A DNA stretch of 64,000 bases from CAYORM01 sp964406375 (GTDB taxonomy: Bacteria > Pseudomonadota > Alphaproteobacteria > DSM-16000 > Inquilinaceae). Where the stretch lies: positions 1 to 64,000 of the forward strand of contig CAYORM010000006.1 in assembly GCA_964406375.1 (NCBI GenBank), written 5' to 3'. Made by a program: the position numbers and the translations under genes. How positions within the stretch are numbered: position 1 is the stretch's first letter; each line of letters begins with the position of its first letter. Below are positions 53,077 to 61,439 of the stretch, piece after piece. The notes under the pieces were generated by a model. That model was not told the DNA's origin. It did no database searches and saw only the letters and a list, made by a program, of their open reading frames with translations.

Positions 53077-54306
53077 TCAGACGAAGGGAGGACCGTCGGC
53101 GCGCCGTGCCTGCTCCAGCAGCGTGCGGAAGGTCGCCTCGCCGGGTTCCTCCGCTTGGTTCAGCACCGGCATCAGCCCGCGCAGCGCGTCGTGATAGCGG
53201 CGCACGCCATGCTCCAGATCGGAGAGGATGATGCCCTCGAAGCCGCTCGAGGCCGGGGCCTCCGACGACCAGATGGTGAGCTGGACGTCCTCACGTACCG
53301 TCTCGCGCTCGATGCGCGCCGAGAGATAGCGCGCAAGGCGCCGCTCCCGTGTCTCGCCGGGCCAGGCATAGACCGCACCGCGCTGCAAGGTCAGGCCCGG
53401 TGCCAGCGGCACCTCCTGATAGAAGGCGACCGACTCCGGGTAGAGCGAGAAGACCGTGTTCGGGAACAGGCCGATATAGATCCAGCATCGCCGGTGCGAG
53501 GGGGGCAGATGCGCCGCATCGGGCAGGATCTTCTTGTAGTGGCGGACGCTCCACAGCCGGCCGGGGCCGTCGTTGAACGGGCCGATCGAGCGCGAGGTTC
53601 CGTCCTCGAGCGGCTCGTCGACATAGCCGCGGCCGTAGAGATCGTGCAGCGCCGGATGCGCCATCGCCACGTGGTAGCCCTCATTGTCGACGTCGCGGAC
53701 CGCCTTCCAGTTGACCGCCGTCGTCTCGGTCCAGAACGGCGCCGTCGGCTGCAGCGTCTCGAGCGCGTAAGGGGCGATTTCCGCCTCGTGCCGGGCCATC
53801 AGCGTCGCCACCGATGGCTGCGGCCCCGGCTTGAAGCGGATGAAGACAAAGCCGTGCCAGACCTCACAGTCGATCGGCTTCAGCCCGTGCCGTACCGGGT
53901 CGAGCGCCGGGAAGGTCCGTGGCCGGGCGGCACCGCGCAGCGTGCCGTCGAGATTGTAGCTCCAGCCATGGAAGGGGCAGACCATCACGCCGGGGCAGCG
54001 TCCCTGCTCCCCCGTCACCACCCGCGAGCCGCGATGGCGGCAGACATTGTGGAAGGCGCGCACCGCGCCTTCCCCGTCCCGCAGCACCAGCGCCCGCTCG
54101 CCCACCGCATCGAAGGTGACATAGCTGCCGGGCTGGGGAAGATCAGAGAGGTGGCAGACCAGCTGCCAATGGCGCCGGAACAGCACCTCCTTCTCCAACG
54201 CGAGCAGCCCCGGGCTCGAATAGGACCAGCCGGGCAGGCCGCTGCGGTCCCAGTCATTGGGCAGACCGCCGCCGGAAACGCCTGTCCGCGCCGCCTCCGC
54301 GCCCAT
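53077..54306 (-). CDS. Rieske aromatic-ring-hydroxylating-type oxygenase
   Basis: 409 residues. Rieske cluster ligands are in NVCRHRGSRV and CPFHGWSY. The mononuclear iron site reads NEGYHVAMAHPAL; the two His are the ligands. Position -3 of the first His, which bridges to the Rieske cluster, is Glu, as in carnitine oxygenase CntA. The overall plan fits the GbcA/CntA group that demethylates or cleaves quaternary amines. ATG 54306 has GGAG 6 bases upstream. No reductase gene is nearby. Confidence 0.88.
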   Translation of the reverse strand: MGAEAARTGVSGGGLPNDWDRSGLPGWSYSSPGLLALEKEVLFRRHWQLVCHLSDLPQPGSYVTFDAVGERALVLRDGEGAVRAFHNVCRHRGSRVVTGEQGRCPGVMVCPFHGWSYNLDGTLRGAARPRTFPALDPVRHGLKPIDCEVWHGFVFIRFKPGPQPSVATLMARHEAEIAPYALETLQPTAPFWTETTAVNWKAVRDVDNEGYHVAMAHPALHDLYGRGYVDEPLEDGTSRSIGPFNDGPGRLWSVRHYKKILPDAAHLPPSHRRCWIYIGLFPNTVFSLYPESVAFYQEVPLAPGLTLQRGAVYAWPGETRERRLARYLSARIERETVREDVQLTIWSSEAPASSGFEGIILSDLEHGVRRYHDALRGLMPVLNQAEEPGEATFRTLLEQARRADGPPFV

Positions 54307-54326
54307 CGGTGTCTCCAATCCCTTGT

Positions 54327-54340
54327 TGAATGTTCATTCA
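54327..54340. promoter_or_regulatory. BetI-like operator P3
   Basis: TGAATGTTCATTCA, within TTGAATGTTCATTCAA. It lies 21 bases upstream of the Rieske oxygenase ATG and overlaps the predicted -10 region, as expected for a repressor site. Third copy of the motif. Confidence 0.75.
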
Positions 54341-54369
54341 ATATACTGCCGCCGGGTCATCGCGCGCAA
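54340..54369 (-). promoter_or_regulatory. Predicted sigma-70-type promoter of the Rieske oxygenase
   Basis: On the minus strand TTGCGC (54369-54364) and TATATT (54345-54340) are 18 bases apart. The -10 touches operator P3. This is the clearest promoter-like pair seen near the operators, but the -35 is weak. Confidence 0.4.
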
Positions 54370-54475
54370 GGCGGCCGGCGGTCGGGGAGCTGGTGGCTTC
54401 GCGGCGCGGCCGGCCGGGAACGACGCAGGCGCCCGCCGGTTGACCGGTCCGGGCACTGCCGGACGGGAGCCAGCC

Positions 54476-54946
54476 ATGACCCTGCGTGACATGATCGCCA
54501 CCCATCCCGACGTCGCGGGACCGGTGAACGAGGCGCTGCTGCGGGCCGCCGAGGCCTGCCTCGATTGCGGCGCGACTTGCATGGCCTGCGCCGATGCCTG
54601 CCTTGCCGAACCCGCGGTCGAGCGGCTGCGGCACTGCATCCGCCTCGATCTCGACTGCGCCGAGATCTGCCGGACCACCGCGGTCCTGGCGCTGCGTCGG
54701 ACGGCATCGGACGCCGCGCTGATCCGCATGGCGCTCGTGCTCTGCGCCGACATCTGTCGGGCCTGCGGCGAGGAATGCGCCCACCATGCCGACCGGCATG
54801 CGCATTGCCGGATCTGCTCCGAGACATGCCGCGCCTGCGAGACCGCCTGCCGCGCCGCCGCCGAGCGTGACGCCGGGCTGATGGCGGGCGTCAGCCCCCG
54901 TCGGCCGCGGCGGGTGGCCGGTAGTCCGGCGCCACGCCGAACATGA
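54476..54946 (+). CDS. Cys-rich four-helix-bundle protein (DUF326, copper-storage-like)
   Basis: 156 residues with 17 cysteines in helical spacing: EACLDCGATCMACADACL, RHCIRLDLDCAEICR, LCADICRACGEECAHHADRHAHC and ICSETCRACETAC. This is the pattern of DUF326 and Csp copper-storage proteins, which bind many Cu(I) ions inside a four-helix bundle. There is no signal peptide, so it is cytoplasmic like Csp3. Its 3' end overlaps the convergent cupin gene by 56 bases. A cueR gene lies 8.5 kb away. Confidence 0.87.
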   Translation: MTLRDMIATHPDVAGPVNEALLRAAEACLDCGATCMACADACLAEPAVERLRHCIRLDLDCAEICRTTAVLALRRTASDAALIRMALVLCADICRACGEECAHHADRHAHCRICSETCRACETACRAAAERDAGLMAGVSPRRPRRVAGSPAPRRT

Positions 54947-55769
54947 AGGCGGCCGGCGCGCCCGTCATGTTGTAGTAGCGGTGCTCCACCCCCGCCGGCA
55001 GGTAGAAGCCGTCCCCGGGTTCGAGCTCGAACCAGGAGCGACCCTCGGCATCGGGTTCCGACAGCCGGACATTCACCACGCCATCACGGACATAGAGGCT
55101 CTCCGCCCCGGCATGGCGCTCGGCCGCGCTCGCTTGTCCAGGCAGCAGCTCGGTCCGTCCCACCGTCAGATGCTCGGTCGAGGCATAAAGGCCGGTCAGC
55201 ACCGGTCGCTCTGCGTCATCGAGCCGCCACAGGAGGTCGGCATCGCGCAGCACCCGGATCGTCGCCTGCCCGCTTGCCTCGGCCGCCGCCATCGGCCAGC
55301 GGCCGAGAAGCGCGCTGCGCTCGTAACGTGCCGTCTCGAGATAGGGCTGCGTCCGCGCATAAGCGCCGGAGGTGCCCTTGGCCGGCGGCGGCGAGAAGAA
55401 CTCCAGCACGCGCAGCGGTTCGGTACCATGGGCGAAGGCGTGATGCCAGGTGTCGCGCCGGAAGAAGGCGGCCTCGCCCTTCTCGACACGATGCACCTCG
55501 CCCGTCTCCGGATTGGCGATGATCATCGTGCCGGAGAGGACGTAGAGCACCTCATCCGCGGCAAAAACGGTGCGGTACGCCTCGGAATGGCGGAAGGCGC
55601 CGCCGGGGGCGAGACCGAAGACGAGCTGATGGATCTCCTCGCTCGACACATAGATCCAGTCGGCCACCTCCCCGGCCTCCGCATCGCCCCAGAGATGCCG
55701 GGTGACGGAGCGGTAGGGGATCGCGGCGGGGCCGTCGAAGCGCGGGCGGGGGGAGGCTTTGTAGCTCAT
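54891..55769 (-). CDS. Two-domain cupin protein
   Basis: 292 residues with two cupin barrels. Domain 1 has GGAFRHSEAYRTVFAADEVLYVLSGTMIIANPETGEVHRVEKGEAAFFRRDTWHHAF. Domain 2 has GQASAAERHAGAESLYVRDGVVNVRL and PGDGFYLPAGVEHRYYN. The His residues could hold iron or another metal, so a dioxygenase or a sugar/acid isomerase is possible. It is divergent from the IclR gene and so may be its target. Confidence 0.8.
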   Translation of the reverse strand: MSYKASPRPRFDGPAAIPYRSVTRHLWGDAEAGEVADWIYVSSEEIHQLVFGLAPGGAFRHSEAYRTVFAADEVLYVLSGTMIIANPETGEVHRVEKGEAAFFRRDTWHHAFAHGTEPLRVLEFFSPPPAKGTSGAYARTQPYLETARYERSALLGRWPMAAAEASGQATIRVLRDADLLWRLDDAERPVLTGLYASTEHLTVGRTELLPGQASAAERHAGAESLYVRDGVVNVRLSEPDAEGRSWFELEPGDGFYLPAGVEHRYYNMTGAPAAFMFGVAPDYRPPAAADGG

Positions 55770-55923
55770 CGACCTGTCCGTCGAAATGGCGCCGGCGGTG
55801 CGGCGGCGCAGGAGGTGGCGCGCCGGATGGTAGGGCCTCGGCACCCTCCGAAGCCATAGGAAGCGGCGCGCGCTCGGGCTAGTCTCGGCGGACAGTCTGC
55901 GGAGAAGGAGGGCCCTGTCCGGC

Positions 55924-56634
55924 ATGAACAGCCCCGGCGTCGCCGCCGTCGACCGCGCCCTGCGGATCCTCGCCGCGTTCACCGAGGACCGGCCGATCCT
56001 GACGCTCGCCGAGCTCGCGCGCGCCACCGGCTTCTACAAGAGCACCATCCTCCGGCTCTGCGTCTCGCTGCTCGATGGCGGCCACCTCGTCCGGCTGCGC
56101 GACGGCGCCTTCTGCCTCGGGCCGGAAGCGCTGCGGCTCGGCATGGTCTACAAGAAGTCCTTCCGAATGGCCGAGGTGGTGATCGAGAAGCTGGAGGGGC
56201 TGGTGGCCGCGTTCGGCGAGACCGCCTCCTACCATGTGCGCGACGGCGCCGAACGGATCTGCGTCAACCGCATCGAGAGCCCGCTGCCCGTCGCCGACAC
56301 GATGCGTGAAGGCATGCGCCGTCCCCTCACCCAGGGCGCCTCGGGCCATGTCTTCCTGGCCTTTTCCGGCGAGGACGGCGAGCGCTTCGCCCGCATCCGT
56401 CGCTCCCTCGTCGCCGTGACGCGCGGTGAGGATGACGGCGAGACGGCCGAGGTCGCCTCGCCCGTCTTCGCCCCCCTCCTGCCGGAGGCGATCGGCGCCA
56501 TCGCCGTCTCCGGCCCCGCCAACCGGTTCAGCGAGGCGCGCGTCGCCGCGATGACCGTCGCCGTCCGGCGGGCGGCGAAGGATCTGACCCGCGCCCTCGG
56601 CGGCTCGGCGCGGCCGTTCGACCCGGCGCCCTGA
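55924..56634 (+). CDS. IclR-family transcriptional regulator
   Basis: 236 residues. Winged HTH at residues 1-60: GVAAVDRALRILAAFTEDRPILTLAELARATGFYKSTILRLCVSLLDGGHL. The ligand domain follows with ERICVNRIES, GMRRPLTQGASGHVFLAF and IGAIAVSGPANRFSEARV. It probably controls the dipeptide-type ABC operon just downstream or the divergent cupin gene. Confidence 0.9.
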   Translation: MNSPGVAAVDRALRILAAFTEDRPILTLAELARATGFYKSTILRLCVSLLDGGHLVRLRDGAFCLGPEALRLGMVYKKSFRMAEVVIEKLEGLVAAFGETASYHVRDGAERICVNRIESPLPVADTMREGMRRPLTQGASGHVFLAFSGEDGERFARIRRSLVAVTRGEDDGETAEVASPVFAPLLPEAIGAIAVSGPANRFSEARVAAMTVAVRRAAKDLTRALGGSARPFDPAP

Positions 56635-56656
56635 TCGCCAGAGAGTTCTGCGCCGC

Positions 56657-56669
56657 GGAACACTGTTCC
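56657..56669. promoter_or_regulatory. Candidate IclR operator
   Basis: GGAACACTGTTCC is a perfect 13-base palindrome between iclR and the ABC operon. IclR proteins bind GGAA/TTCC-type palindromes. It lies 220 bases ahead of the ABC binding-protein gene; assignment to this regulator is inference. Confidence 0.5.
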
Positions 56670-56888
56670 CATACTGCTCGTTGATAACGATCGGGGGCCA
56701 TCGTCAGATGATCCGCCCCGGAGCGGCGGGTGTTGCGCCCGCGGGATGAACGGCGCCACGGCGGCTGGGCCGCCCGGTACCCTGTCGGCCCGGGAGGGGC
56801 CGGCGCGAGCGGACGAGCACTGCCGTTCGCCGGCGGGACGGCGGCGGGGCGCGGGCCCATCGAGGAACGAGACGAGGAGGGATCGGGG

Positions 56889-58457
56889 ATGAACTGGCGC
56901 ATCTTTCGCGGCGTGATGATGGCCGCCGCGGCGACCATCGCTCTCGCCACCGCCCAGGCGACCGCTCAGACGCCCCCGGGCGTTCTGGTCGTGGGCCAGG
57001 TCGCGGAGCCGAAATCGCTCGACCCGCATGCCGTCACCAGCGTCAACGATTTCCGGATCCTGGTGAACGTCTATGACGGGCTGGTGCGCTTCCGCGACGG
57101 CTCGCTCGACGTCGAGCCGGCGCTGGCCGAGAGCTGGGAGATCAGCGAGGACGGGCTGATCTACACCTTCCATCTGCGTGATGGCGTGACCTTCCATGAC
57201 GGCACGCCGCTCGACGCCGAGGCGGTGAAGTTCAACTTCGACCGCATGCTCGACGAGACGCATCCGTTCCACGCGACGGGTCCCTTCCCGCTCGCCTTCT
57301 TCTTCTCGTCGATCGTCGAGACGACGGTGGTCGACGAGGAGACGGTGCAGTTCCGGCTGGAAGAGCCCTACGCGCCGCTGCTCTCGAACCTCGCCTATCC
57401 GACGGGCCTGATCGTCTCGCCGGCGGCGGTCGAGGAGCATGGTGCCGATTTCGGCCGCCACCCGGTCGGCACCGGCGCGTTCCGCTTCGTCGAATGGGCC
57501 TCGAACGAGCGCGTCGTGGTCGAGGCGAATCCCGATTACTGGGATGGCGCACCCGGGCTCGAGGCGGTGGTGTTCCGGCCGATCACCGACGCCAATACCC
57601 GCACGACCGAGATGCTGGCCGGCGGCATCGACCTGATGGCCGAGGTGCCGCCCGACATGTTCCGCAGCTTCGCCGCGGACGACGCCTTCAAGACCTATGA
57701 GCAGGCCGGTCCCCATCTGTGGTTCCTGATCCTCAATACGCGCGAGGGTCCGTTCGCCGATGTCCGGATGCGCCAGGCGATCAACTACGCCATCGACAAG
57801 GAGGCGATCGTCGAGGATGTGCTGCAGGGCACCGCGACCGTCGCCGACAGCCCGATCCCGGAGGCGTTCTCCTGGGCACACAATGAGGAGCTCGAGCCCT
57901 ATCCGCACGATCCGGACCGGGCGCGGGAGCTGATCGCCGAGGCCGGCTTCGAAGGAGCCGAACTGACCTTCCTCGTCACCGAGGGCGGCTCGGGCATGCT
58001 CGACCCGGTGGCCATGGCGACGGCGATCCAGGCCGATCTCGCCGAGGTCGGGCTTCGGGTGACGATCGAGACCTATGAGTGGAACACCTTCCTCGGGCTG
58101 GTGAATCCCGGCCTCGAGGGTAAGGGCGACATGGCCGAGATGGCTTGGATGACCAACGATCCGGATACGCTGCCCTTCCTGACGCTGCGCAGCGCGGCCT
58201 GGCCGGAGCACCAGGGCTTCAACTCCGGCTACTACGCCAATGAGGAGGTCGACCGGCTGCTCGAGGAGGCGCGCCGCGCCACCGACCAGGACGAGCGCGC
58301 CGCCCTCTACAAGGAGATGCAGGCGATCGTCTGGGAGGATGCACCCTGGGCCTTCATCGCCAATTGGAAGCAGAACGCGGTGTCCACCGCCGCGGTCGAG
58401 GGGTTCAGCCTGCAGCCCTCCTTCCTGATGCTGCTGCACGACGTCACCAAGCAGTGA
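56889..58457 (+). CDS. Dipeptide/oligopeptide-type ABC binding protein
   Basis: 522 residues, SBP family 5. Signal peptide ends QATAQTP (about residue 28). GQVAEPKSLDPHAVTSVNDFRILVNVYDGLV, YTFHLRDGVTFHDGTPLDAEAVKFNFDRM and PVGTGAFRFVEW are typical. It would bind a peptide, or possibly a glutathione- or opine-like ligand, for the permeases downstream. ATG 56889 follows GAGGGATCGGGG. Confidence 0.9.
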   Translation: MNWRIFRGVMMAAAATIALATAQATAQTPPGVLVVGQVAEPKSLDPHAVTSVNDFRILVNVYDGLVRFRDGSLDVEPALAESWEISEDGLIYTFHLRDGVTFHDGTPLDAEAVKFNFDRMLDETHPFHATGPFPLAFFFSSIVETTVVDEETVQFRLEEPYAPLLSNLAYPTGLIVSPAAVEEHGADFGRHPVGTGAFRFVEWASNERVVVEANPDYWDGAPGLEAVVFRPITDANTRTTEMLAGGIDLMAEVPPDMFRSFAADDAFKTYEQAGPHLWFLILNTREGPFADVRMRQAINYAIDKEAIVEDVLQGTATVADSPIPEAFSWAHNEELEPYPHDPDRARELIAEAGFEGAELTFLVTEGGSGMLDPVAMATAIQADLAEVGLRVTIETYEWNTFLGLVNPGLEGKGDMAEMAWMTNDPDTLPFLTLRSAAWPEHQGFNSGYYANEEVDRLLEEARRATDQDERAALYKEMQAIVWEDAPWAFIANWKQNAVSTAAVEGFSLQPSFLMLLHDVTKQ

Positions 58458-58464
58458 TGATGGC

Positions 58465-58489
58465 GGGCGGGCGCTTCCGGTGCCCGCCC
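58465..58489 (+). repeat. Hairpin after the peptide-binding-protein gene
   Basis: Arms GGGCGGGC (58465-58472) and GCCCGCCC (58482-58489) begin 8 bases after the binding-protein stop, before the permease gene. It resembles hairpins that protect binding-protein mRNA and reduce read-through. No T tract. Confidence 0.55.
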
Positions 58490-58530
58490 TTCATCTGCCG
58501 CCTGCCCGTTCCAGCCTCCCGACCGGCCGC

Positions 58531-59478
58531 ATGCTGCGCTACGCCGCAAGACGCCTCCTGATGATCGTGCCCGTGCTGTTCGGGATCTCGGTGATCGTGT
58601 TCCTGATCATGGCGATGATCCCCGGCGACCCGGCGCTCGCGATCCTCGGCGCCTTCGCCACGCCGGACAACCTCGCCTCGCTGCGCGCCGATCTCGGACT
58701 CGACCGGCCGCTGATCGAGCGCTACCTGATCTGGCTGGGCAATCTACTGACCGGCGATTTCGGCCGCTCCTACAATCTGAACCGGCCGGTGATCGACGAA
58801 GTATTCGACCGGCTGGGGCCGAGCCTGATCCTCGCCGCCGCCGCGCTGTTCCTGTGCACGCTGCTGGGCGTTACCGCCGGGGTCGTGGCCGCGGTCCGCC
58901 AGTATGGCTGGCCCGACCGGGTGCTGACGCTTCTCGCGCTGGTCGGTATCTCCACGCCGTCCTTCTGGCTGGGGCTGATCTTCACGCTGCTCTTCTCGGT
59001 GGCGCTGGGCTGGTTCCCGGTCTCGGGGATGTATGCGATCTATGGCGGCGGCGATCTTCTCGACCTCGCCCATCATCTCGTCCTGCCCGCCCTCACCCTG
59101 GCGATCGTCGCGACCGGCGTGCTCGCCCGCGTCACCCGTTCCTCGATGCTCGAGGTGCTGCGGCAGGATCATGTGCGGACCGCCCGGGCGAAGGGGCTGC
59201 GCGAGCCTGCCGTCATCCGGCGCCACGCGCTGCGCAATGCGCTGGTCACCGTGATCCCGATGATCGGCCTGCAGGCAGGCTTCGTGCTCGGCGGGGCCGT
59301 CTATGTCGAGACGGTGTTCCAATGGCCGGGGCTCGGCCGGATGCTCGTCACCGCGATCTCAACCCGCGACGTGCTGCTGGTGCAGGGCGGCGTGCTGGTC
59401 GTCGCGACCGTCTATGTGCTGGTCAATCTGCTGACGGACATGGCACAGCACGCCATCGATCCGCGGATCGCGACGTGA
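58531..59478 (+). CDS. Peptide-type ABC permease (DppB-like)
   Basis: 315 residues. MLRYAARRLLMIVPVLFGISVIVFLIMAMIPGDPALAILG is the usual N-terminus. The EAA loop is RQDHVRTARAKGLREPAVIRRHALRNALVTVI. It ends with the usual ATVYVLVNLLTDMAQHAIDPRI. ATG 58531 is chosen because the homology starts there. It overlaps the next gene (GTGA). Confidence 0.92.
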   Translation: MLRYAARRLLMIVPVLFGISVIVFLIMAMIPGDPALAILGAFATPDNLASLRADLGLDRPLIERYLIWLGNLLTGDFGRSYNLNRPVIDEVFDRLGPSLILAAAALFLCTLLGVTAGVVAAVRQYGWPDRVLTLLALVGISTPSFWLGLIFTLLFSVALGWFPVSGMYAIYGGGDLLDLAHHLVLPALTLAIVATGVLARVTRSSMLEVLRQDHVRTARAKGLREPAVIRRHALRNALVTVIPMIGLQAGFVLGGAVYVETVFQWPGLGRMLVTAISTRDVLLVQGGVLVVATVYVLVNLLTDMAQHAIDPRIAT

Positions 59479-61439
59479 GCGGCGTCGCCGTCTCGCCGGG
59501 CGAGGCGCCGCCGGAGGCCCGGCCGGTCGAGGGCCGGCCCTCCGCCTGGGCGCGGCTGCGGCGCAACCGGCTCGCCTGGGGCGGGCTCTGGATCATCGTC
59601 GCGGTACTGGCGACCGCGCTCGCGGCGCCGATCCTGCCGCTGCCCGACCCGGACGTGACGGTGCCGTCGGACCGGCTGATGCCGCCCTTCTCGGCCGGCC
59701 ACTTCCTCGGCACCGACCATCTCGGCCGCGACATGCTCGCACGCATCATCTGGGGAACGCGCGTCAGCCTCGCCGTCGGTCTCGCGGCAACGGCGGTCGC
59801 GGCTCTGGTTGGCTCGACGATCGGGCTCGTCGCCGGCTATCGCGGCGGCCGCACCGACAGCCTGCTGATGCGCGGCATCGACATGCTGATGGCCTTCCCC
59901 TACCTGCTGCTCGCCCTGGCGATCGTGGCGGCCCTCGGGCCGGGCCTGCTCAACGCCCTCTTCGCGATCTCGATCGTCAACATCCCGTTCTTCGCCCGGG
60001 CGGTGCGCGGCGCGGTGCTGGCGACGGCGCGCGCCGATTACGTCGACGCCGCACGCATGGCCGGGAAGAGCGATGGTGCGATCCTTCTGGGCGAGATCCT
60101 GCCCAATGTCGCGCCGGTCATCGTCGTCACCGTCTCGACGACGATCGGCTGGATGATCCTCGAGACCGCCGGCCTCTCCTTCCTCGGCCTCGGTGCCCAG
60201 CCGCCCCAGGCCGATCTCGGCTCGATGCTCGGTGACGGGCGGCGGATCCTCGTCAATGCCCCGCATGTCGCCACCATCCCGGGCCTCGTCATCCTGGTGA
60301 TCGTCGTCGCGGTGAACCTGCTGGGCGACGGTCTGCGCGACGTGCTCGACCCGCGGCTCAAGTCCGGGGCGATGCTGCGCCCGGCGGCACGCACCGCGAC
60401 CGATCGCGACGCCGCGGCGAAGGCCGCCGCCACGGCGGAGGCGACACCGGTGACGGACGAGGCACCGCCGCCGCTTCTCACGGTGACGGGCCTCGACACG
60501 CGCTTTGAGATCGGCCGCAGCACCCACCGCGCGGTGCGCGACGTCGCGCTCCATGTCGGCCCCGGCGAGTGCCTGGGCATCGTCGGCGAGAGCGGCTCGG
60601 GCAAATCCGTCACCGCCATGTCGATCGCCGGGCTCGTGCCGACGCCGCCCGGCCGAATCGCCGCCGGCTCGATCCGCTTCGCCGGCGAGGAGCTGACGGC
60701 CGTGTCGCTCCACCGGCTGCAGGATCTGCGCGGCAATCGCATCGCCTATGTGTTCCAGGACCCGCTCACCACGCTGAACCCGCTGATCCCGGTCGGCGAA
60801 CAGATCGCCGAGGCGATCCGCCGGCACCGCGACGTCAGCCGGGCGGAGGCGGCGCGCGCGGCCATCGCGGCGATGGAGAGCGTGCGCATCCCCGACCCCG
60901 CCCGCCGCGCCACCGCCTATCCGCACGCGCTGTCGGGCGGCATGCGCCGGCGCAGCGGCATCGCCATGGCGCTCGCCAATGATCCCGATCTCGTGATCGC
61001 CGACGAGCCGACGACGGCGCTCGACGTGACCACCCAGGCGGAGATCCTGCGCCTCCTCAACCGGCTGCGACGCGAGCGCGGCATGGCGCTCATCTTCATC
61101 ACCCATGATCTCGGCGTCGTCGCCGAGCTCTGCGACCGGGTGGTGGTGATGTATGCCGGCGAGATCGCCGAGACCGGTCCCGTCGCCGAGATCCTGGCGC
61201 GGCCGCGCCACCCCTATACCAGCCGGCTGCTCGCCTGCGTTCCGCGGTTGGGCTCGGCGGGCCGGAGCGTTGAGCCGATCCCGGGCCTGCCGCCGGCGGC
61301 CGACCGGCTGCCGCGCGGCTGCGCCTTCGCGCCGCGCTGCCATCTGGCGATCGAGGCCTGCCGCGGCGGCCCGATCCCCCTCGAGCCGGTGGCGCCCGGC
61401 CATGCGGCGCGCTGCATCCGTTGGGCCGAGCTGGCATGA
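59475..61439 (+). CDS. Peptide-type ABC permease fused to an ATPase (DppC-DppD)
   Basis: 654 residues. Residues 1-300 are a DppC-type permease (FLGTDHLGRDMLARIIWGTRVSLAVG, ARADYVDAARMAGKSDGAILLGEILPN). A linker of about 30 Ala/Thr/Asp-rich residues follows. From about 330 comes a DppD-type ATPase: Walker A GESGSGKS, signature LSGGMRRRSGIAMAL (Arg where Gln is usual), Walker B DLVIADEPTTALD, and a Cys-rich C-terminal GCAFAPRCHLAIEAC. The fusion is uninterrupted and is known in a few such operons. GTG 59475 is the start. Confidence 0.92.
   Translation: MSGVAVSPGEAPPEARPVEGRPSAWARLRRNRLAWGGLWIIVAVLATALAAPILPLPDPDVTVPSDRLMPPFSAGHFLGTDHLGRDMLARIIWGTRVSLAVGLAATAVAALVGSTIGLVAGYRGGRTDSLLMRGIDMLMAFPYLLLALAIVAALGPGLLNALFAISIVNIPFFARAVRGAVLATARADYVDAARMAGKSDGAILLGEILPNVAPVIVVTVSTTIGWMILETAGLSFLGLGAQPPQADLGSMLGDGRRILVNAPHVATIPGLVILVIVVAVNLLGDGLRDVLDPRLKSGAMLRPAARTATDRDAAAKAAATAEATPVTDEAPPPLLTVTGLDTRFEIGRSTHRAVRDVALHVGPGECLGIVGESGSGKSVTAMSIAGLVPTPPGRIAAGSIRFAGEELTAVSLHRLQDLRGNRIAYVFQDPLTTLNPLIPVGEQIAEAIRRHRDVSRAEAARAAIAAMESVRIPDPARRATAYPHALSGGMRRRSGIAMALANDPDLVIADEPTTALDVTTQAEILRLLNRLRRERGMALIFITHDLGVVAELCDRVVVMYAGEIAETGPVAEILARPRHPYTSRLLACVPRLGSAGRSVEPIPGLPPAADRLPRGCAFAPRCHLAIEACRGGPIPLEPVAPGHAARCIRWAELA

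Noticed and set aside
56229..58439. 736-codon minus-strand frame opposite the peptide-binding protein
   Set aside because: A typical GC-rich shadow frame: no signal peptide, no domain, His/Arg/Gly-rich, fully antisense to a clear gene.
59412..61403. 663-codon minus-strand frame opposite the permease-ATPase fusion
   Set aside because: Antisense shadow rich in Arg, Asp and His without any recognisable motif.
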